Shown: positions 1 through 10,800, numbered from the stretch's first letter. The stretch is DNA of 64,000 bases from Corynebacterium diphtheriae (GCF_001457455.1 NZ_LN831026.1:186001-250000), one strand, 5' to 3'. Numbers and translations are program-made. The notes: generated by a model from the letters alone, not told the origin.

Positions 1-354
1 GGCTGGGGCTCGGGTTTCGACGGCGGAATCAGCACCATCAACTGGATCATCCACAGCCTCCACGAACCCATCCGCCTCGGCTACATAATCAGCTCCGCCA
101 GCATGATCATCGCCATCATTGCTCTAGTGGTTGCTTATCCGCGTCTCCCACTCGCACCCTGGCTCTTCTCGCTATTTATTGGCCTCAACGTGCTGCTCAG
201 CGGCGGAATCATGCACTCCCGCCCGCGGCTCCTGCTACCCATGGTCCTGCTCGCTCTGCCATTTATCCGCACCTGGCCTGCGGTAATTCTGTGGTCGCTA
301 GGAGGACTTGCCATCTCGGCCTACATGATCGTGGTATTCCCCTGGGCGATCTAA
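1..354 (+). CDS. Polytopic membrane protein, C-terminal part (PIG-V/GT-C mannosyltransferase-like)
   Basis: The reading frame is open from the first base of the window and stops at TAA 352-354, so only the last 117 codons are present. The start W-G-S-G-F-D-G-G followed by three or four hydrophobic segments and the phrase HSRPRLLLP resembles the C-terminus of actinobacterial multi-pass membrane proteins related to PIG-V/GT-C mannosyltransferases, where a 'HSKPRLLLP' motif recurs. The N-terminal catalytic loop is outside the window, so the enzymatic role is inference. It converges on the DMT transporter gene with one base between the stops. An in-frame ATG at 103 is internal, not the start. Confidence 0.55.
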   Translation, partial: GWGSGFDGGISTINWIIHSLHEPIRLGYIISSASMIIAIIALVVAYPRLPLAPWLFSLFIGLNVLLSGGIMHSRPRLLLPMVLLALPFIRTWPAVILWSLGGLAISAYMIVVFPWAI

Positions 355-355
355 A

Positions 356-1192
356 TTAGCTCCCAACACCACGCCACGACAATGCAAAAGTAGACACCAC
401 CATGGTGATCAACGCGGCCGCCATAAACGCCCAGTTCAAGCCATACACTTGGAACTGCTCACCCAACACCGCATAGCCCAAAGCAAAAGCCACAATCGGC
501 TCCACAATGGTCATCGCCGGCAGGGAATTTTTTAGCGGCCCAGCATTAAAAGCGTACTGCTGAATCACAGTGCCCAAAATCGCACCAAACAGCAGGGAAT
601 AGCCCTGCCAAGAAAACACAAGAGTGGTGATACCGCCATGAGTCATGATGTCCACCGTGGCCTTGGAAAGAACAGCTACGTAGCCATACACGCCGCCAGT
701 GATAGCCCCTAGGACTAGGGCGCGAGTATTAAGAGCGAGGCTGCCGGAAATAAACCACAGCGCTAGCAGAATAACAGCGCCGATTCCGAGGGCGAGAAGC
801 CAACGATCCATAGGGGGCTGGGGGTCACCAGCGGCCGGTTTGCCCAGCACAACGAGGATAGCGACGGCCACCGTGAGCGCGCCCGCCCAGCCCATCTCGT
901 CGCGGCTGGGGCGGCGGCCGTCGTAACGCGCGGACAGCGGAAGCGTGAACATAAGCGACAGCACAAGGATTGGTTGAACTACCAAAAGGGTGCCAAAACC
1001 GAGAGCCACCACCTGGAGCGCGTAGCCGAGCAGGGCAGTGAGGCTACCGACCCACCAGCGGAAACGAGTGACCGCTTCGAGGAGGGGAGAGCCGTCGGTT
1101 TCCTCGGCTATGCGGTGCCGGACCACGGTGCCCCATGCGATGGTGAGGGCCGAGGCGAGGGCGAACGCCATGGCGAGGAAATTGCTGTACAT
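356..1192 (-). CDS. DMT-superfamily (EamA-like) transporter
   Basis: 278 residues with about nine to ten hydrophobic helices spread over the whole length, beginning with MYSNFLAMAFALASALTIAW. Short loops, small size and two internally similar halves fit the drug/metabolite transporter superfamily of inner-membrane permeases. The substrate cannot be read from sequence. It is transcribed away from lysC and is probably monocistronic. No strong Shine-Dalgarno precedes the ATG at 1192. About 190 bp separates it from lysC, which must hold both promoters. Confidence 0.7.
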   Translation of the reverse strand: MYSNFLAMAFALASALTIAWGTVVRHRIAEETDGSPLLEAVTRFRWWVGSLTALLGYALQVVALGFGTLLVVQPILVLSLMFTLPLSARYDGRRPSRDEMGWAGALTVAVAILVVLGKPAAGDPQPPMDRWLLALGIGAVILLALWFISGSLALNTRALVLGAITGGVYGYVAVLSKATVDIMTHGGITTLVFSWQGYSLLFGAILGTVIQQYAFNAGPLKNSLPAMTIVEPIVAFALGYAVLGEQFQVYGLNWAFMAAALITMVVSTFALSWRGVGS

Positions 1193-1382
1193 CGGGGTTT
1201 AGCCTATACGGTTTGCGCAGCATCATTGCTTTACGACGCTCCCTCTGCACTATTCACCCCCGAATTATATGCAGTGTTCAAAATTGACTGTAGTATAGAA
1301 ATTCGTAATTTCATGGTCTTGAACGAGGGACGCACACGCTGGTTAACGCGGCGTTGTGGCGTTCCGGGAAGGGCGTAGCCCC

Positions 1383-2648
1383 GTGGCACTTGTAGTACAG
1401 AAATATGGAGGTTCTTCGCTAGAAAGCGCGGAACGGATCCGACGTGTCGCTGAACGGATCGTGGCCACTAAGAAGCAGAGGCACGACGTAGTCGTCGTGT
1501 GTTCTGCCATGGGGGATACCACCGATGAGCTGCTCGACCTTGCAGCACAGGTGAATCCAGTTCCGCCAGCACGCGAGATGGATATGTTGTTGACGGCTGG
1601 CGAGCGTATCTCGAATGCGTTGGTGGCCATGGCCATTGAGTCCTTCGGGGCGAAAGCGCAGTCGTTTACAGGTTCACAAGCTGGTGTGATCACCACGGAG
1701 CGCCACGGAAACGCGCGCATCGTGGACGTCACCCCAGGGCGTGTACGTGAAGCCTTGGACGAGGGCAAGATCTGTCTTGTCGCCGGATTCCAAGGTGTGA
1801 ACCGCGAATCAAAGGACGTGACCACGCTGGGTCGTGGCGGTTCCGATACCACCGCAGTGGCGTTGGCAGCAGCGCTTAACGCTGATGTGTGCGAGATCTA
1901 CTCGGACGTAGATGGCGTGTACACAGCGGACCCCCGCATTGTTCCTAACGCACAGAAACTGGAAAAGCTGTGTTTCGAGGAAATGCTGGAGCTTGCCGCA
2001 AGCGGTTCCAAGATTTTGGTATTGCGCAGTGTTGAGTACGCCCGCGCGTTTGGCGTGCCGCTGCGTGTTCGTTCGTCTTATAGCAATGATCCCGGCACAT
2101 TGGTCGCCGGCTCGATGGAGGATATCCCTGTGGAAGAAGCAGTACTAACTGGTGTAGCGACCGACAACTCTGAAGCTAAGATCACGGTTCTGGGTATCCC
2201 AGATTCCCCAGGCAGCGCATCGGCAGTGTTCCGCGCGCTTGCCGACGCCGAAATCAACATCGACACGGTGCTGCAAAACATCTCCTCCCTCGAGGACAAC
2301 CGCACCGACATTACCTTCACCTGCCCGCGTGCCGACGGCCCCCACGCCATGGAACTGCTCCGCAACCTGCAGACAAAGAACGACTGGCAGAACGTGCTTT
2401 ACGACGATCAGATCGGCAAGGTTTCCCTCGTCGGCGCCGGTATGAAATCCCACCCAGGAGTCACCGCAGAGTTCTGCGAAGCGCTGCGCGACGCCGGTGT
2501 GAACATCGAACTGATCTCCACCTCCGAAATCCGCATCTCAGTACTGATCCGCGAATCGGACGTCGATGTGGCAGCCCGTGCCATCCACGAGAAGTTCGAG
2601 CTCGGTGGCGAAACCGAAGCAATTGTCTACGCTGGTACCGGACGCTAG
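1383..2648 (+). CDS. lysC: Aspartokinase (alpha subunit)
   Basis: 421 residues, the same length as C. glutamicum LysC. It phosphorylates aspartate in the first step to lysine, threonine, methionine and diaminopimelate. The N-terminal kinase motif VVQKYGGSS is followed by the conserved [17 protein letters not shown] and [14 protein letters not shown] segments. Two ACT domains fill the C-terminal third (from about residue 260) and contain the lysine/threonine feedback site. The GTG at 1383 is chosen because GGAAGGG lies about 8 bases upstream and the protein then begins [10 protein letters not shown] as in relatives; an ATG at 1356 would add nine unlikely residues. Family members also make a short beta subunit from an internal start, and Met near residue 245 (2115) is a candidate. 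asd follows after 48 bp, so the two are probably co-transcribed. Confidence 0.97.
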   Translation: MALVVQKYGGSSLESAERIRRVAERIVATKKQRHDVVVVCSAMGDTTDELLDLAAQVNPVPPAREMDMLLTAGERISNALVAMAIESFGAKAQSFTGSQAGVITTERHGNARIVDVTPGRVREALDEGKICLVAGFQGVNRESKDVTTLGRGGSDTTAVALAAALNADVCEIYSDVDGVYTADPRIVPNAQKLEKLCFEEMLELAASGSKILVLRSVEYARAFGVPLRVRSSYSNDPGTLVAGSMEDIPVEEAVLTGVATDNSEAKITVLGIPDSPGSASAVFRALADAEINIDTVLQNISSLEDNRTDITFTCPRADGPHAMELLRNLQTKNDWQNVLYDDQIGKVSLVGAGMKSHPGVTAEFCEALRDAGVNIELISTSEIRISVLIRESDVDVAARAIHEKFELGGETEAIVYAGTGR

Positions 2649-2681
2649 ATACATTTAAGCTACACACTTATCTACTGATAA

Positions 2682-3728
<1,047 letters not shown>

Positions 3729-3831
3729 AGCTTGTAAACGGTCACAGTTTTCACACCGCCCTCCGCTTCCTGAACTGCTCCTCATTATTTGGACTGAGAA
3801 ATCAGTTTCCGACTAGTGGGGAGTATTTCTT

Positions 3832-4197
3832 TTGAGAGTACAAAGTTCTCTGAGCCAGTTGCAGCGAGAACAGCTCGTTGCATTGTTTGACCAGGATTTA
3901 GGGTACAAGGCCGCAGCCCATCGGTTAGGAGTTGGCCCTTATCCGGTAAGAAGGCTTGAGCATCGATTCAAGCTTCATGGCAGGCTATGTCTTGTGGAGA
4001 AACCAACCAAGCAGCAGTATTCCTTCAAGGTGAAAAAGGAAATCGTCGACCAGTTCAACGCTGGCCAGTCCAACTTTCGGGGGCCAGTTCATCCCTGTGG
4101 AGGGCTGTTTTATTATGCCTTGAGGTATTGTGAATTCAATTGTGTGCCACGCAACACTATGCAAACGTTCGCATTGCAAATATGCGTCAATTCTTAA
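3832..4197 (+). pseudogene. IS3-family OrfA-type transposase remnant
   Basis: A TTG-initiated frame whose first 80 residues look like an IS3/IS911-type OrfA helix-turn-helix protein: SLSQLQREQLVALFDQ, then KAAAHRLGVGPYPVRRLEHR, then YSFKVKKEIVDQF. After about residue 83 the similarity stops and the rest reads as random sequence. No orfB, no DDE motif and no terminal inverted repeats were found. It lies about 100 bp after asd and just before the pilus genes, so it may mark the left border where the island entered. I am fairly sure it is a transposase fragment, less sure of the exact IS group. Confidence 0.6.
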
Positions 4198-4404
4198 AGT
4201 TGCAGGCCTACCCCCGTTTATTTATAAAAGTACTCCGCAAAAAGAGGTATGAAATACATATCTAAAGTGCATGGTTTGCAAATGTGCGTAGTTTGTTTGT
4301 TAAATGTAAAGGTCAACGCATGTTTTTGGCTTGGCCCTAACTGAGAGACAGTCTGTCACGCTTATATGAACGTGAAAATGTGGCTATGTGAACACGCTTA
4401 GTAT
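4198..4404. other. AT-rich intergenic stretch upstream of pilus operon
   Basis: No credible coding frame. Base composition is clearly more AT-rich than the core genes on either side. It contains two loosely similar copies of TTGCAAATRTGCGT (one beginning just before this stretch near 4175, one near 4277), whose significance is doubtful. It probably belongs to the acquired island and carries regulatory DNA for the tip-pilin gene. Confidence 0.4.
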
Positions 4405-4433
4405 TTGATCGAAATATAAATCTCGATTAGGCT
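4405..4433 (+). promoter_or_regulatory. Candidate pilus operon promoter
   Basis: TTGATC (4405-4410) and TAGGCT (4428-4433) are separated by 17 bp, about 85 bp before the tip-pilin ATG at 4519. The -10 fits the corynebacterial TAnnnT pattern. The surrounding DNA is AT-rich, so chance matches are likely. Confidence 0.3.
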
Positions 4434-4518
4434 AAATAGATTAAATGCTACCTGCTATTCCTATGAAAAAGCTCCCTCAACGCAGGAAACAACACTCTTG
4501 AAATTGGAAAGGGCACCC

Positions 4519-5724
4519 ATGCGCTCGCTCGCACGAAAACTTGCGACCATAGGCCTCATATTCGGCCTCACGCTTCCGTCAACAGTTTCCGCACAAGATC
4601 TTTTGAATAGTTTGACTGTGGAAGGCGAAGATCGGCTCGGCACTCCGCAACCGTGGGATGGAAGCCACTTAGATACGAGTCCAAACACTCATTTTAATGA
4701 GGGTGCTGCAGATAATGGGGCTAATGGTGTGCTGGGGTCGGAAAGTGGAGATGGAACGCCTGTAAAGCCGGAAGACGGTGTGTCTATCGTTCAGCCGGCA
4801 GCATCGCCGGTTGAAGGCGCGTTGAGTTGTAAGCCTGGTGAATTTTATGGCCTAACTACAGATACGGGAAAGTTATATAAAGCAACGATTTCCGGTAAGG
4901 AAATAACTACCCAAAGCGTGCCTGGTAAATTCTCCGAACAATGGGTACAGCAGACAAATGGCTTAGCTATCGGGTATCACGGGACCTTTGCATATGCATA
5001 TGATAAACGATCTTCCGGCTCCGATCCCTATGTTGACTTAAGGATTTGGACGCCTCAAAACGGTTTTAGCGAGGTTAAAAAAATACGTTTGGGTTCTGTA
5101 AGAACGACTGGTTTTGGTGTGGCCAATTTAGTGGCTGGTGCTGCCAAATTGGAACTTGGAAATAGAGATTTTTATTTTGGTGGCTATTCGAACGACTTGG
5201 ATGAGGGCGTAAAGAAAAAATATTTTAATCTGTGGAAGTATACGGAAAAGTCACAATCGACTCAGTATCTTGGCTATATCAAAACCGGAAAAGCTTCCGA
5301 CCGTGCAATAAGCGCAAACGGAGACTTGGCCTTTAATGATAACGGCGATATGTATCTCCTCTTGAATGACGGAAAAGAATCACAAGTTTTTACCGTTTCT
5401 GCGGAAGATCTAGCTAGGGCTGAAAATCGAGTCGGCACGGATAGCGAAGATTTTCACACTAACGAGCACACAGAGCTGAAGGCGCAGAATGGTGGGATTC
5501 TTTCTACCGTTTCAGGGAAAACTTTGAACGGTTTTGCTTTAAATAGTGATGGTACTTTGTTGGTAGCTTCTGCTGATAGCCTTTATCAAATTGACCCTAA
5601 TGTTGAAGAAATTGTTGCGCGTGGGGAGCTATCGGAATTCCTTAGTGGTGATTTGGCTTCTTGTCAAAATCCGCCAACGCTTGAATTAAAGAAAAAAAGT
5701 AAACAATCGTGCAAAACCCTCTGA
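4519..5724 (+). pseudogene. Pilus tip pilin, N-terminal part (frameshifted)
   Basis: 401 residues from ATG 4519, preceded by GGAAAGGG. An upstream TTG at 4498 is less likely. A Sec signal peptide (MRSLARKLATIGLIFGLTLP, cleavage after TVSA-Q) is followed by about 370 residues rich in Y, G, D and W repeats that suggest a beta-propeller-like adhesive head; no von Willebrand A domain is visible. The frame ends at TGA 5722-5724 soon after ...LELKKK. The +1 frame then continues without a stop into the fragment starting at 5804 (KKVNNRAKPSDQFNLSITRV..., typical of corynebacterial tip-pilin stalk starts). Removing one A from the A7 run at 5692-5698 rejoins both into one protein of about 930 residues. 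As sequenced, the product lacks a cell-wall sorting signal and would be secreted unanchored. GC is visibly lower than in the flanking core genes. Confidence 0.75.
5692..5698 (+). other. A7 homopolymer at the tip-pilin frameshift
   Basis: Seven A residues after TTAAAG and before GT. With six A the codons read L-K-K-K-V-N-N-R-A-K and join the two halves. Slippage in replication or transcription, or an assembly error, could all explain the break. A -1 ribosomal shift would not restore the frame; +1 (or -2) is needed. Confidence 0.7.
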
Positions 5725-5803
5725 TCAATTTAATCTATCAATAACTCGTGTAAGCGATGATGGGAACGTAGTTACGGGTGAAGTAGATACAAAAGGTGAT
5801 CAG

Positions 5804-7306
5804 GTGGGGGAGCAATCGGATAAAGTGGGTCCTTTGCCTGTTCGATCTGGCCGAACTTATATTCTGCGTGAAGGCAAGCCTAGGAGTAATTCTCATGGAA
5901 AAGAAACTGATATCCGTGATTATTCGGCTTCATTGACGTGTGTCAACGAAGAGGATGGTAGTGATATCGCGCTACATAAGAATAATGAGTATGAATATTC
6001 TCTAAAAATCCCAGAAATAGCATCTTCTGTAAATCATTTGGCTATTAGTTGTACTTTTGAAAATTCTGTTAGAGGCGGGGCTGTTGAATGGGAAAAATTA
6101 GGTGAAGCAGCCGATCCTAATGGTGTTAATTTTCCCTTAGGTGATACGGAATGGGAAATTATCCGTAGGGATGGTCAGCCTGATGATGTTAAGTCTTGGA
6201 AAATTAGTGATTGTGTAACTGAGCAACCCAGTTGTGGTCTTCGTAACGATGACGATGTTGTTGACGGCAATAATCAGCTAGGAAAGTTCCTAGTCAGAAA
6301 TCTTCCCTTTGGAACTTATGAACTCCGTGAAACTAAAACTGGTGACGATTATAAGATTCTAGATTCCGGTATTGAATTTACGATATCTAAAGGAATTAAC
6401 TCCAACTCGAATCCAGTTTCTCTGAAACCAATTCTGAATAAAAGGCATACCGGTTCTGTGGCATGGAAAAAAGTTGATTCCAGAGATCAAATGCGCCTAT
6501 TAGGTGGGTCTAAGTGGAAACTAGTTTCGGAGGGTAAGGCGGACATTGAAATCGAGGACTGCGTGTCCGGTGATTGCAAAGAATTATTAGATAAAGATCC
6601 TAACCCTGGTGCATTTAAGATTGAAAATATTGGGTTGGGAACTTATACCTTGATAGAAACGAATGCACCGGAAGGCTACGCCTTAGGAGATCCAGTATCT
6701 AAAGAACTAGTATTGAGCAAAGAGCATGTTCATAAGGGCCTTGATTTAGGTACTATCTCGAACCAAGTTATTCAAGGTTCGGTCACATGGGAAAAAGCAC
6801 ATGCTGGTGCCCCAACTGCGCTATTAGATGGATCTGAGTGGAGCCTTGAAAAGATTGACGGTCGAGTAGAGGGCGTAGAGGATTCTAAGCAAAAGTATTC
6901 AGTAACTATCAAGGATTGTTCGTCTGATGGTAGTAACTGTGCGAAGCCAGACGATCCTTCTCTAGTTGATGTTTCTAAAGAAAAAGGAAAATTCCGCGTT
7001 GACGGACTAACAGCAGGAAAATATCGTCTCGTTGAAAGCAAAGCTCCTATCCAGTTCAAATTGAATACCACTCCATTTGAGTTCGAAATCAGGTCAAATG
7101 GTGAAGTTGTTTCTGTCGGTAGGAAAGTGATGGATTCGGAAAGTCGAACAGAAAAAATTCTGCCGATCGAAAACGAGCCGAAGAACGGCATCAAGCTCCC
7201 ACTAACAGGTGGTATGGGCTCAGACATTTTCCGAATGGCAGGTGGTGTGCTCGGAATGATCGCTTTGATTGCTGGTGCTTGGTACGTGATTCGTCGTCGT
7301 GCATAA
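5804..7306 (+). pseudogene. Pilus tip pilin, C-terminal part with CNA-B-like domains and LPLTGG anchor
   Basis: About 500 residues from a GTG at 5804; the real reading frame is open back to about 5690 and belongs to the upstream gene. Three prealbumin-like (CNA-B/SpaA) units each begin with a G-[AS]-V-x-W-[EK]-K strand and end with an E-box-like phrase: YELRETKTGDDYK, YTLIETNAPEGY and YRLVESKAPIQF. Such units form intramolecular Lys-Asn isopeptide bonds. The sorting signal LPLTGG is at residues 465-470, followed by a hydrophobic helix and IRRRA. Alone it has no signal peptide, so it could not be exported; it makes sense only fused to the 4519-5724 part. It is the substrate class joined by the sortases encoded downstream. 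Confidence 0.75.
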
Positions 7307-7354
7307 GACCTCAAACGTAAAAACTACATCTCTCTTTTAAAAGGAAATTCCCTC

Positions 7355-8995
7355 ATGACTACTCAATCCCTCGGACGCAAATTGGTGTGCAGCCTTGGCG
7401 CTACCGCTTTGATCTTGACCTCAACTGCTGCAGTTACCCCCGCTTTTGCAGTAGACGTAGCTGCTCCTAAACCAGCTGAATACGGAAACATCGACGCCAC
7501 TGCAAAAGGCAGCATCATTGTGCACAAGCACCAGAACCAGAATGCTGAGTACCCGCAGTATGCAGATCCAGAAACCGGATCATTCAACGGCGTACCAAGC
7601 GCAGGAGTCGATGGGGTTACATTCGACATCTACAAGCTCGATTATAATCTGACCACCCAACAAGGCTGGGATGAGCTTGAAAAGTTGAAAATCGACAAAG
7701 ATACCGTCAAAGGGAAAAACCCTACGTCAACTCAAGTCACTAAAAATGGCGGTAAAGCAACTTTCGAAAACCTAGAGCTAGGCGCTTACCTTGTGGTGGA
7801 GCGCGACTCCTCAGGTGCTCAGGTTTCGGTTGATGGCGAAGACGTTTCTGTGATCGATCAAGCTGCGCCGTTCGTCGTGACTATCCCGTATCCCAATAAC
7901 CATGAAGAACGACAAGGCAAAAAACCGAACGGTAAATGGCTCTACAATGTCAACGTCTTTCCAAAGAACTCCGTTTCTCGTATGACTAAAGACGTGGAAG
8001 ATCAAGCAAAGCATGGTTTGCTATTGGGCTCTGAGGTGCGTTACCCAGTCACCGCACAAATTCCTACATTCCCAACTGGCGATAAACTCAAGTACTTCAT
8101 CATCACTGACAAGATGAGCGAACACTTTGATGCTAATAGCTTGGGTGTGGACACCGTTCAGATCGGTGCGGATGGATCAGTCCCTCTTACAGAAGAGACT
8201 GATTATAAAGTAACAAAGGTCGGAAACACCGTTCATGTTGCTCTGACAAAGGCTGGCCTGACAAAAGCTGGCCAGCATCAAAAAGAGTATGTCCATGTAA
8301 CCTTCAAAGGTAAATTGACCAGCGTTAGTTATGGCTCGATTGATAATGGTGCTGAGGCATACATCGCATTCACTCCTAATGATGACCCAAATGAGCCTCC
8401 AACAGTTCCTCCAGTAGCTACTCCTGAAGACCCTGAAGGTGACGTAACACTTAAGCCTTTGAACTCGCCTCGCGTAATCACCAAGTGGGGTCAAGTGACC
8501 ATCTTGAAGAAGGACGCTGCTGATGGTCAGACCGGCCTCAAGGATGCCAAGTTCAAGGTTTATGCGGCGAAAGATCCTTACCCAACTGACGGAAAGTGCG
8601 TTGCGGAGAAGGGCGAGGAAGTTAAAAAGGACGGTCAAGAATACACTGTGACCACCGGTGAAGAAGGCAAAGCCGTCATTGATGGCCTCTTCGTTGCCGA
8701 TTGGAAGAGTGGTCAGCCGGTAAAGGATTTCCGCTGCTATGTGCTTGAAGAGACTGAGGCGCCTGCAGGCTTTATCAAGCCTAAGGGTGATAAGGCTTTG
8801 ACCCCGATTGCCGTCTACCCAGGTTCGTCGAAAGTGGACCATGAGTTCAAGATCGAAAACGTCAAGCGTGACGCTCCGAACCTACCGCTGACCGGTGGTA
8901 AGGGTGTCGCTGCGATGATGATCGCTGGTGGTTTGCTGTTGGTTGTGTCTATGGGTGCGGCTGTTGTGTTCGTGCGTCGGATGCGTCGTCAGTAG
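7355..8995 (+). CDS. Major (shaft) pilin, SpaA/SpaD/SpaH type
   Basis: 546 residues. The signal peptide ends ...TPAFA-VDV near residue 33. The pilin motif WLYNVNVFPK (residues 195-204, consensus WxxxVxVYPK with F for Y) supplies Lys204 for sortase-made polymerisation. The E-box YVLEETEAPAGF (from residue 462, Glu466) supports the internal isopeptide bond. LPLTGG at 510-515, a membrane helix and RRMRRQ form the sorting signal. AAAAGGAAA precedes the ATG by about 8 bases. This is the canonical backbone subunit of Gram-positive pili. It sits between the tip pilin and the sortase genes, as expected for a spa-type cluster, but I cannot assign it to a named Spa type without alignment. Confidence 0.92.
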   Translation: MTTQSLGRKLVCSLGATALILTSTAAVTPAFAVDVAAPKPAEYGNIDATAKGSIIVHKHQNQNAEYPQYADPETGSFNGVPSAGVDGVTFDIYKLDYNLTTQQGWDELEKLKIDKDTVKGKNPTSTQVTKNGGKATFENLELGAYLVVERDSSGAQVSVDGEDVSVIDQAAPFVVTIPYPNNHEERQGKKPNGKWLYNVNVFPKNSVSRMTKDVEDQAKHGLLLGSEVRYPVTAQIPTFPTGDKLKYFIITDKMSEHFDANSLGVDTVQIGADGSVPLTEETDYKVTKVGNTVHVALTKAGLTKAGQHQKEYVHVTFKGKLTSVSYGSIDNGAEAYIAFTPNDDPNEPPTVPPVATPEDPEGDVTLKPLNSPRVITKWGQVTILKKDAADGQTGLKDAKFKVYAAKDPYPTDGKCVAEKGEEVKKDGQEYTVTTGEEGKAVIDGLFVADWKSGQPVKDFRCYVLEETEAPAGFIKPKGDKALTPIAVYPGSSKVDHEFKIENVKRDAPNLPLTGGKGVAAMMIAGGLLLVVSMGAAVVFVRRMRRQ

Positions 8996-9026
8996 TAGTG
9001 AGTGGGCAGTAGTTAGGTAGTTGAAG

Positions 9027-9968
9027 ATGGTGAGGGATCCGCAGGAGGAGGCGCAGCAACGCAAGCGTTGGGCGTTTTCGGGGTTGGCGTTGTTTGTGTG
9101 CCTGACCGCCCTAGCTGGGCTGCTGGTGGGGTTGTACCCGTCGGCGGCGAGCTGGATGTCGGCACGCGACCAGGCCAAACTGATTGACCGCTACGATGCG
9201 CGTATCGATAACGCCACGCCGATTAGCGCACACGAGCTGATCCAGTTGGCGCATCGCTACAACGAGCGTCTGACCTCGGGTGCATCGATCGACGCATACT
9301 CGCATGTGCCACGCGGCACCGGCGCGGAGTCCGAAGAAGGCCTGTCGTACTGGGACCAGCTGCGTGTCGACGGCAGCGAGGTGATGGCTCGACTGCGGAT
9401 CCCCACCATCGACGTGGACCTACCTATCTACCACGGCACCTCCGATGAAACCCTGCTCCAAGGGGCAGGGCACTTGGCGGGTACGTCGCTACCCGCCGGC
9501 GGGCTGAACACACACTCGGTGATCACCGCGCACCGTGGTCTTGCCAGCGCAGCCATGTTCACCAACCTGGATAAGGTGAAAGACGGTGACCGCTTCACCA
9601 TCGAAGTGTTCGACGAAGTGCTCACCTATGAGGTGCGAGAAACAAAGGTGGTAAGCCCCGAAGACACCGAATCCCTCGGTGTGCAAGACGGCCGCGACCT
9701 CGTCACACTAGTTACCTGCACGCCACTGGGTGTGAACACTCACCGCATTCTGGTCACCGCTGAGCGCGTGACCCCAACCCCACAATCCGACATCGACGCA
9801 GCACGCGCCGCGGCACACGTGGGATTCCCCTGGTGGGCAGTCATCCTTGGCCTCGGCATTGCCGTCCTCGCACTGTTCTTCTGGCGCTCCGGATACATGG
9901 GCACCGCGCAACCACGCGGTCGTCACACCCGCGCCGAAGACCATGAGGAGGACATGGATGCGGAATAA
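9027..9968 (+). CDS. Pilus-specific class C sortase (first)
   Basis: 313 residues from ATG 9027 (TTG at 9021 is an alternative). An N-terminal membrane helix near residues 14-38 is followed by the sortase barrel: catalytic His in VITAHRG, Cys in TLVTCTPLG and Arg in THRILVTAERV. A second hydrophobic helix precedes a charged C-terminal tail, as in pilin-polymerising sortases. The usual lid motif (DPW/DPF) before the barrel is not evident; the corresponding region reads SIDAYSHVP. It would cleave LPLTGG and join pilins through the pilin-motif lysine. It follows the shaft pilin by 31 bp and overlaps the next sortase by 11 bp, indicating translational coupling. Confidence 0.9.
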   Translation: MVRDPQEEAQQRKRWAFSGLALFVCLTALAGLLVGLYPSAASWMSARDQAKLIDRYDARIDNATPISAHELIQLAHRYNERLTSGASIDAYSHVPRGTGAESEEGLSYWDQLRVDGSEVMARLRIPTIDVDLPIYHGTSDETLLQGAGHLAGTSLPAGGLNTHSVITAHRGLASAAMFTNLDKVKDGDRFTIEVFDEVLTYEVRETKVVSPEDTESLGVQDGRDLVTLVTCTPLGVNTHRILVTAERVTPTPQSDIDAARAAAHVGFPWWAVILGLGIAVLALFFWRSGYMGTAQPRGRHTRAEDHEEDMDAE

Positions 9969-10800
9969 TCGTGGGACGCTAGCCGCACTGGTCGCCATGG
10001 TCGTCTGTGCTATCGCGGGCTTGGGTATCGTGCTCTACCCTGTGGTATCCACGCAGGTAAACAACTGGGAGCAATCCCGCCTCGCGCAGTCCATCTCCGA
10101 CCAAATGCAGCACGCTGATGTTGCAGTGGCAGAGGCTGCGATGGCGATGGCCCACGAATATAACGCCCATATTGGCACCGGCACATTGGAGGATCCTTGG
10201 GTGGGCTCCGATGTGACAGCATCGCCGGAATACCAGCACTACCGTGAGCAGCTGAATCAGTACCCTGCGATGGCTCAGCTGAGTATCCCCGCGATCAACG
10301 TGAACCTGCCGGTGTACCACGGCACCACCGACGATGTGCTGTTTAAAGGTGCTGGTCACCTGTTTGGTACGCACCTGCCCGTCGGCGGGGTGGGCACCCG
10401 CGCGGTCATCACTGCGCACACCGGCATGCAGCACGCCACGTTTTTTGACAACCTCCCAGACCTGAACGTCGGCGATGCGCTCTATGTGCGCACAATTGGA
10501 GAAGACCTCAAATACGTGGTCACCGGCACCGAAGTGGTACTGCCCGAAGACGTTGCTGCGCTTCGTTCCGTCGCCGACCGTGACCTGATCACCCTAGTTA
10601 CTTGCACGCCCTACGGTGCCAACACCCACCGCCTGTTAGTCACCGCAGAGCGTGCACCCATGGGCCCCAGCGAACAACCCTTTGGCACCAGCAACTCCGC
10701 TTGGCAGTGGTGGATGTTCCTAGCTCTTGGTCTCGCTGGGCTGTTCGTGGTCGTTATTATCTCGTTGCTCTTGTGGGCACTGTATAAAGGAAAGAAATAA
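9958..10800 (+). CDS. Pilus-specific class C sortase (second)
   Basis: 280 residues from ATG 9958, preceded by GAGGAGG; longer upstream starts lie inside the first sortase. It has an N-terminal membrane helix, the lid motif DPW in TLEDPWVGS (near residue 80), catalytic His in VITAHTG, Cys in TLVTCTPYG and Arg in THRLLVTAERA, then a C-terminal membrane helix and KGKK. The presence of DPW distinguishes it from the first sortase. Two sortases in one pilus cluster are known for the SpaD and SpaH systems, where they are partly redundant in polymerisation and can differ in minor-pilin incorporation. The stop is directly followed by the next start. Confidence 0.92.
   Translation: MRNNRGTLAALVAMVVCAIAGLGIVLYPVVSTQVNNWEQSRLAQSISDQMQHADVAVAEAAMAMAHEYNAHIGTGTLEDPWVGSDVTASPEYQHYREQLNQYPAMAQLSIPAINVNLPVYHGTTDDVLFKGAGHLFGTHLPVGGVGTRAVITAHTGMQHATFFDNLPDLNVGDALYVRTIGEDLKYVVTGTEVVLPEDVAALRSVADRDLITLVTCTPYGANTHRLLVTAERAPMGPSEQPFGTSNSAWQWWMFLALGLAGLFVVVIISLLLWALYKGKK

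Noticed and set aside
4279..4292. 14-mer CAAATGTGCGTAGT shared by the pilus upstream region and the topA upstream region (57641)
   Set aside because: Several such 14-mer matches are expected by chance in 64 kb on two strands, and the contexts differ.
5692..5700. Programmed -1 ribosomal frameshift at A-AAA-AAG
   Set aside because: A slippery heptamer is present, but the downstream half is in the +1 frame, so a -1 shift would not join the two parts.
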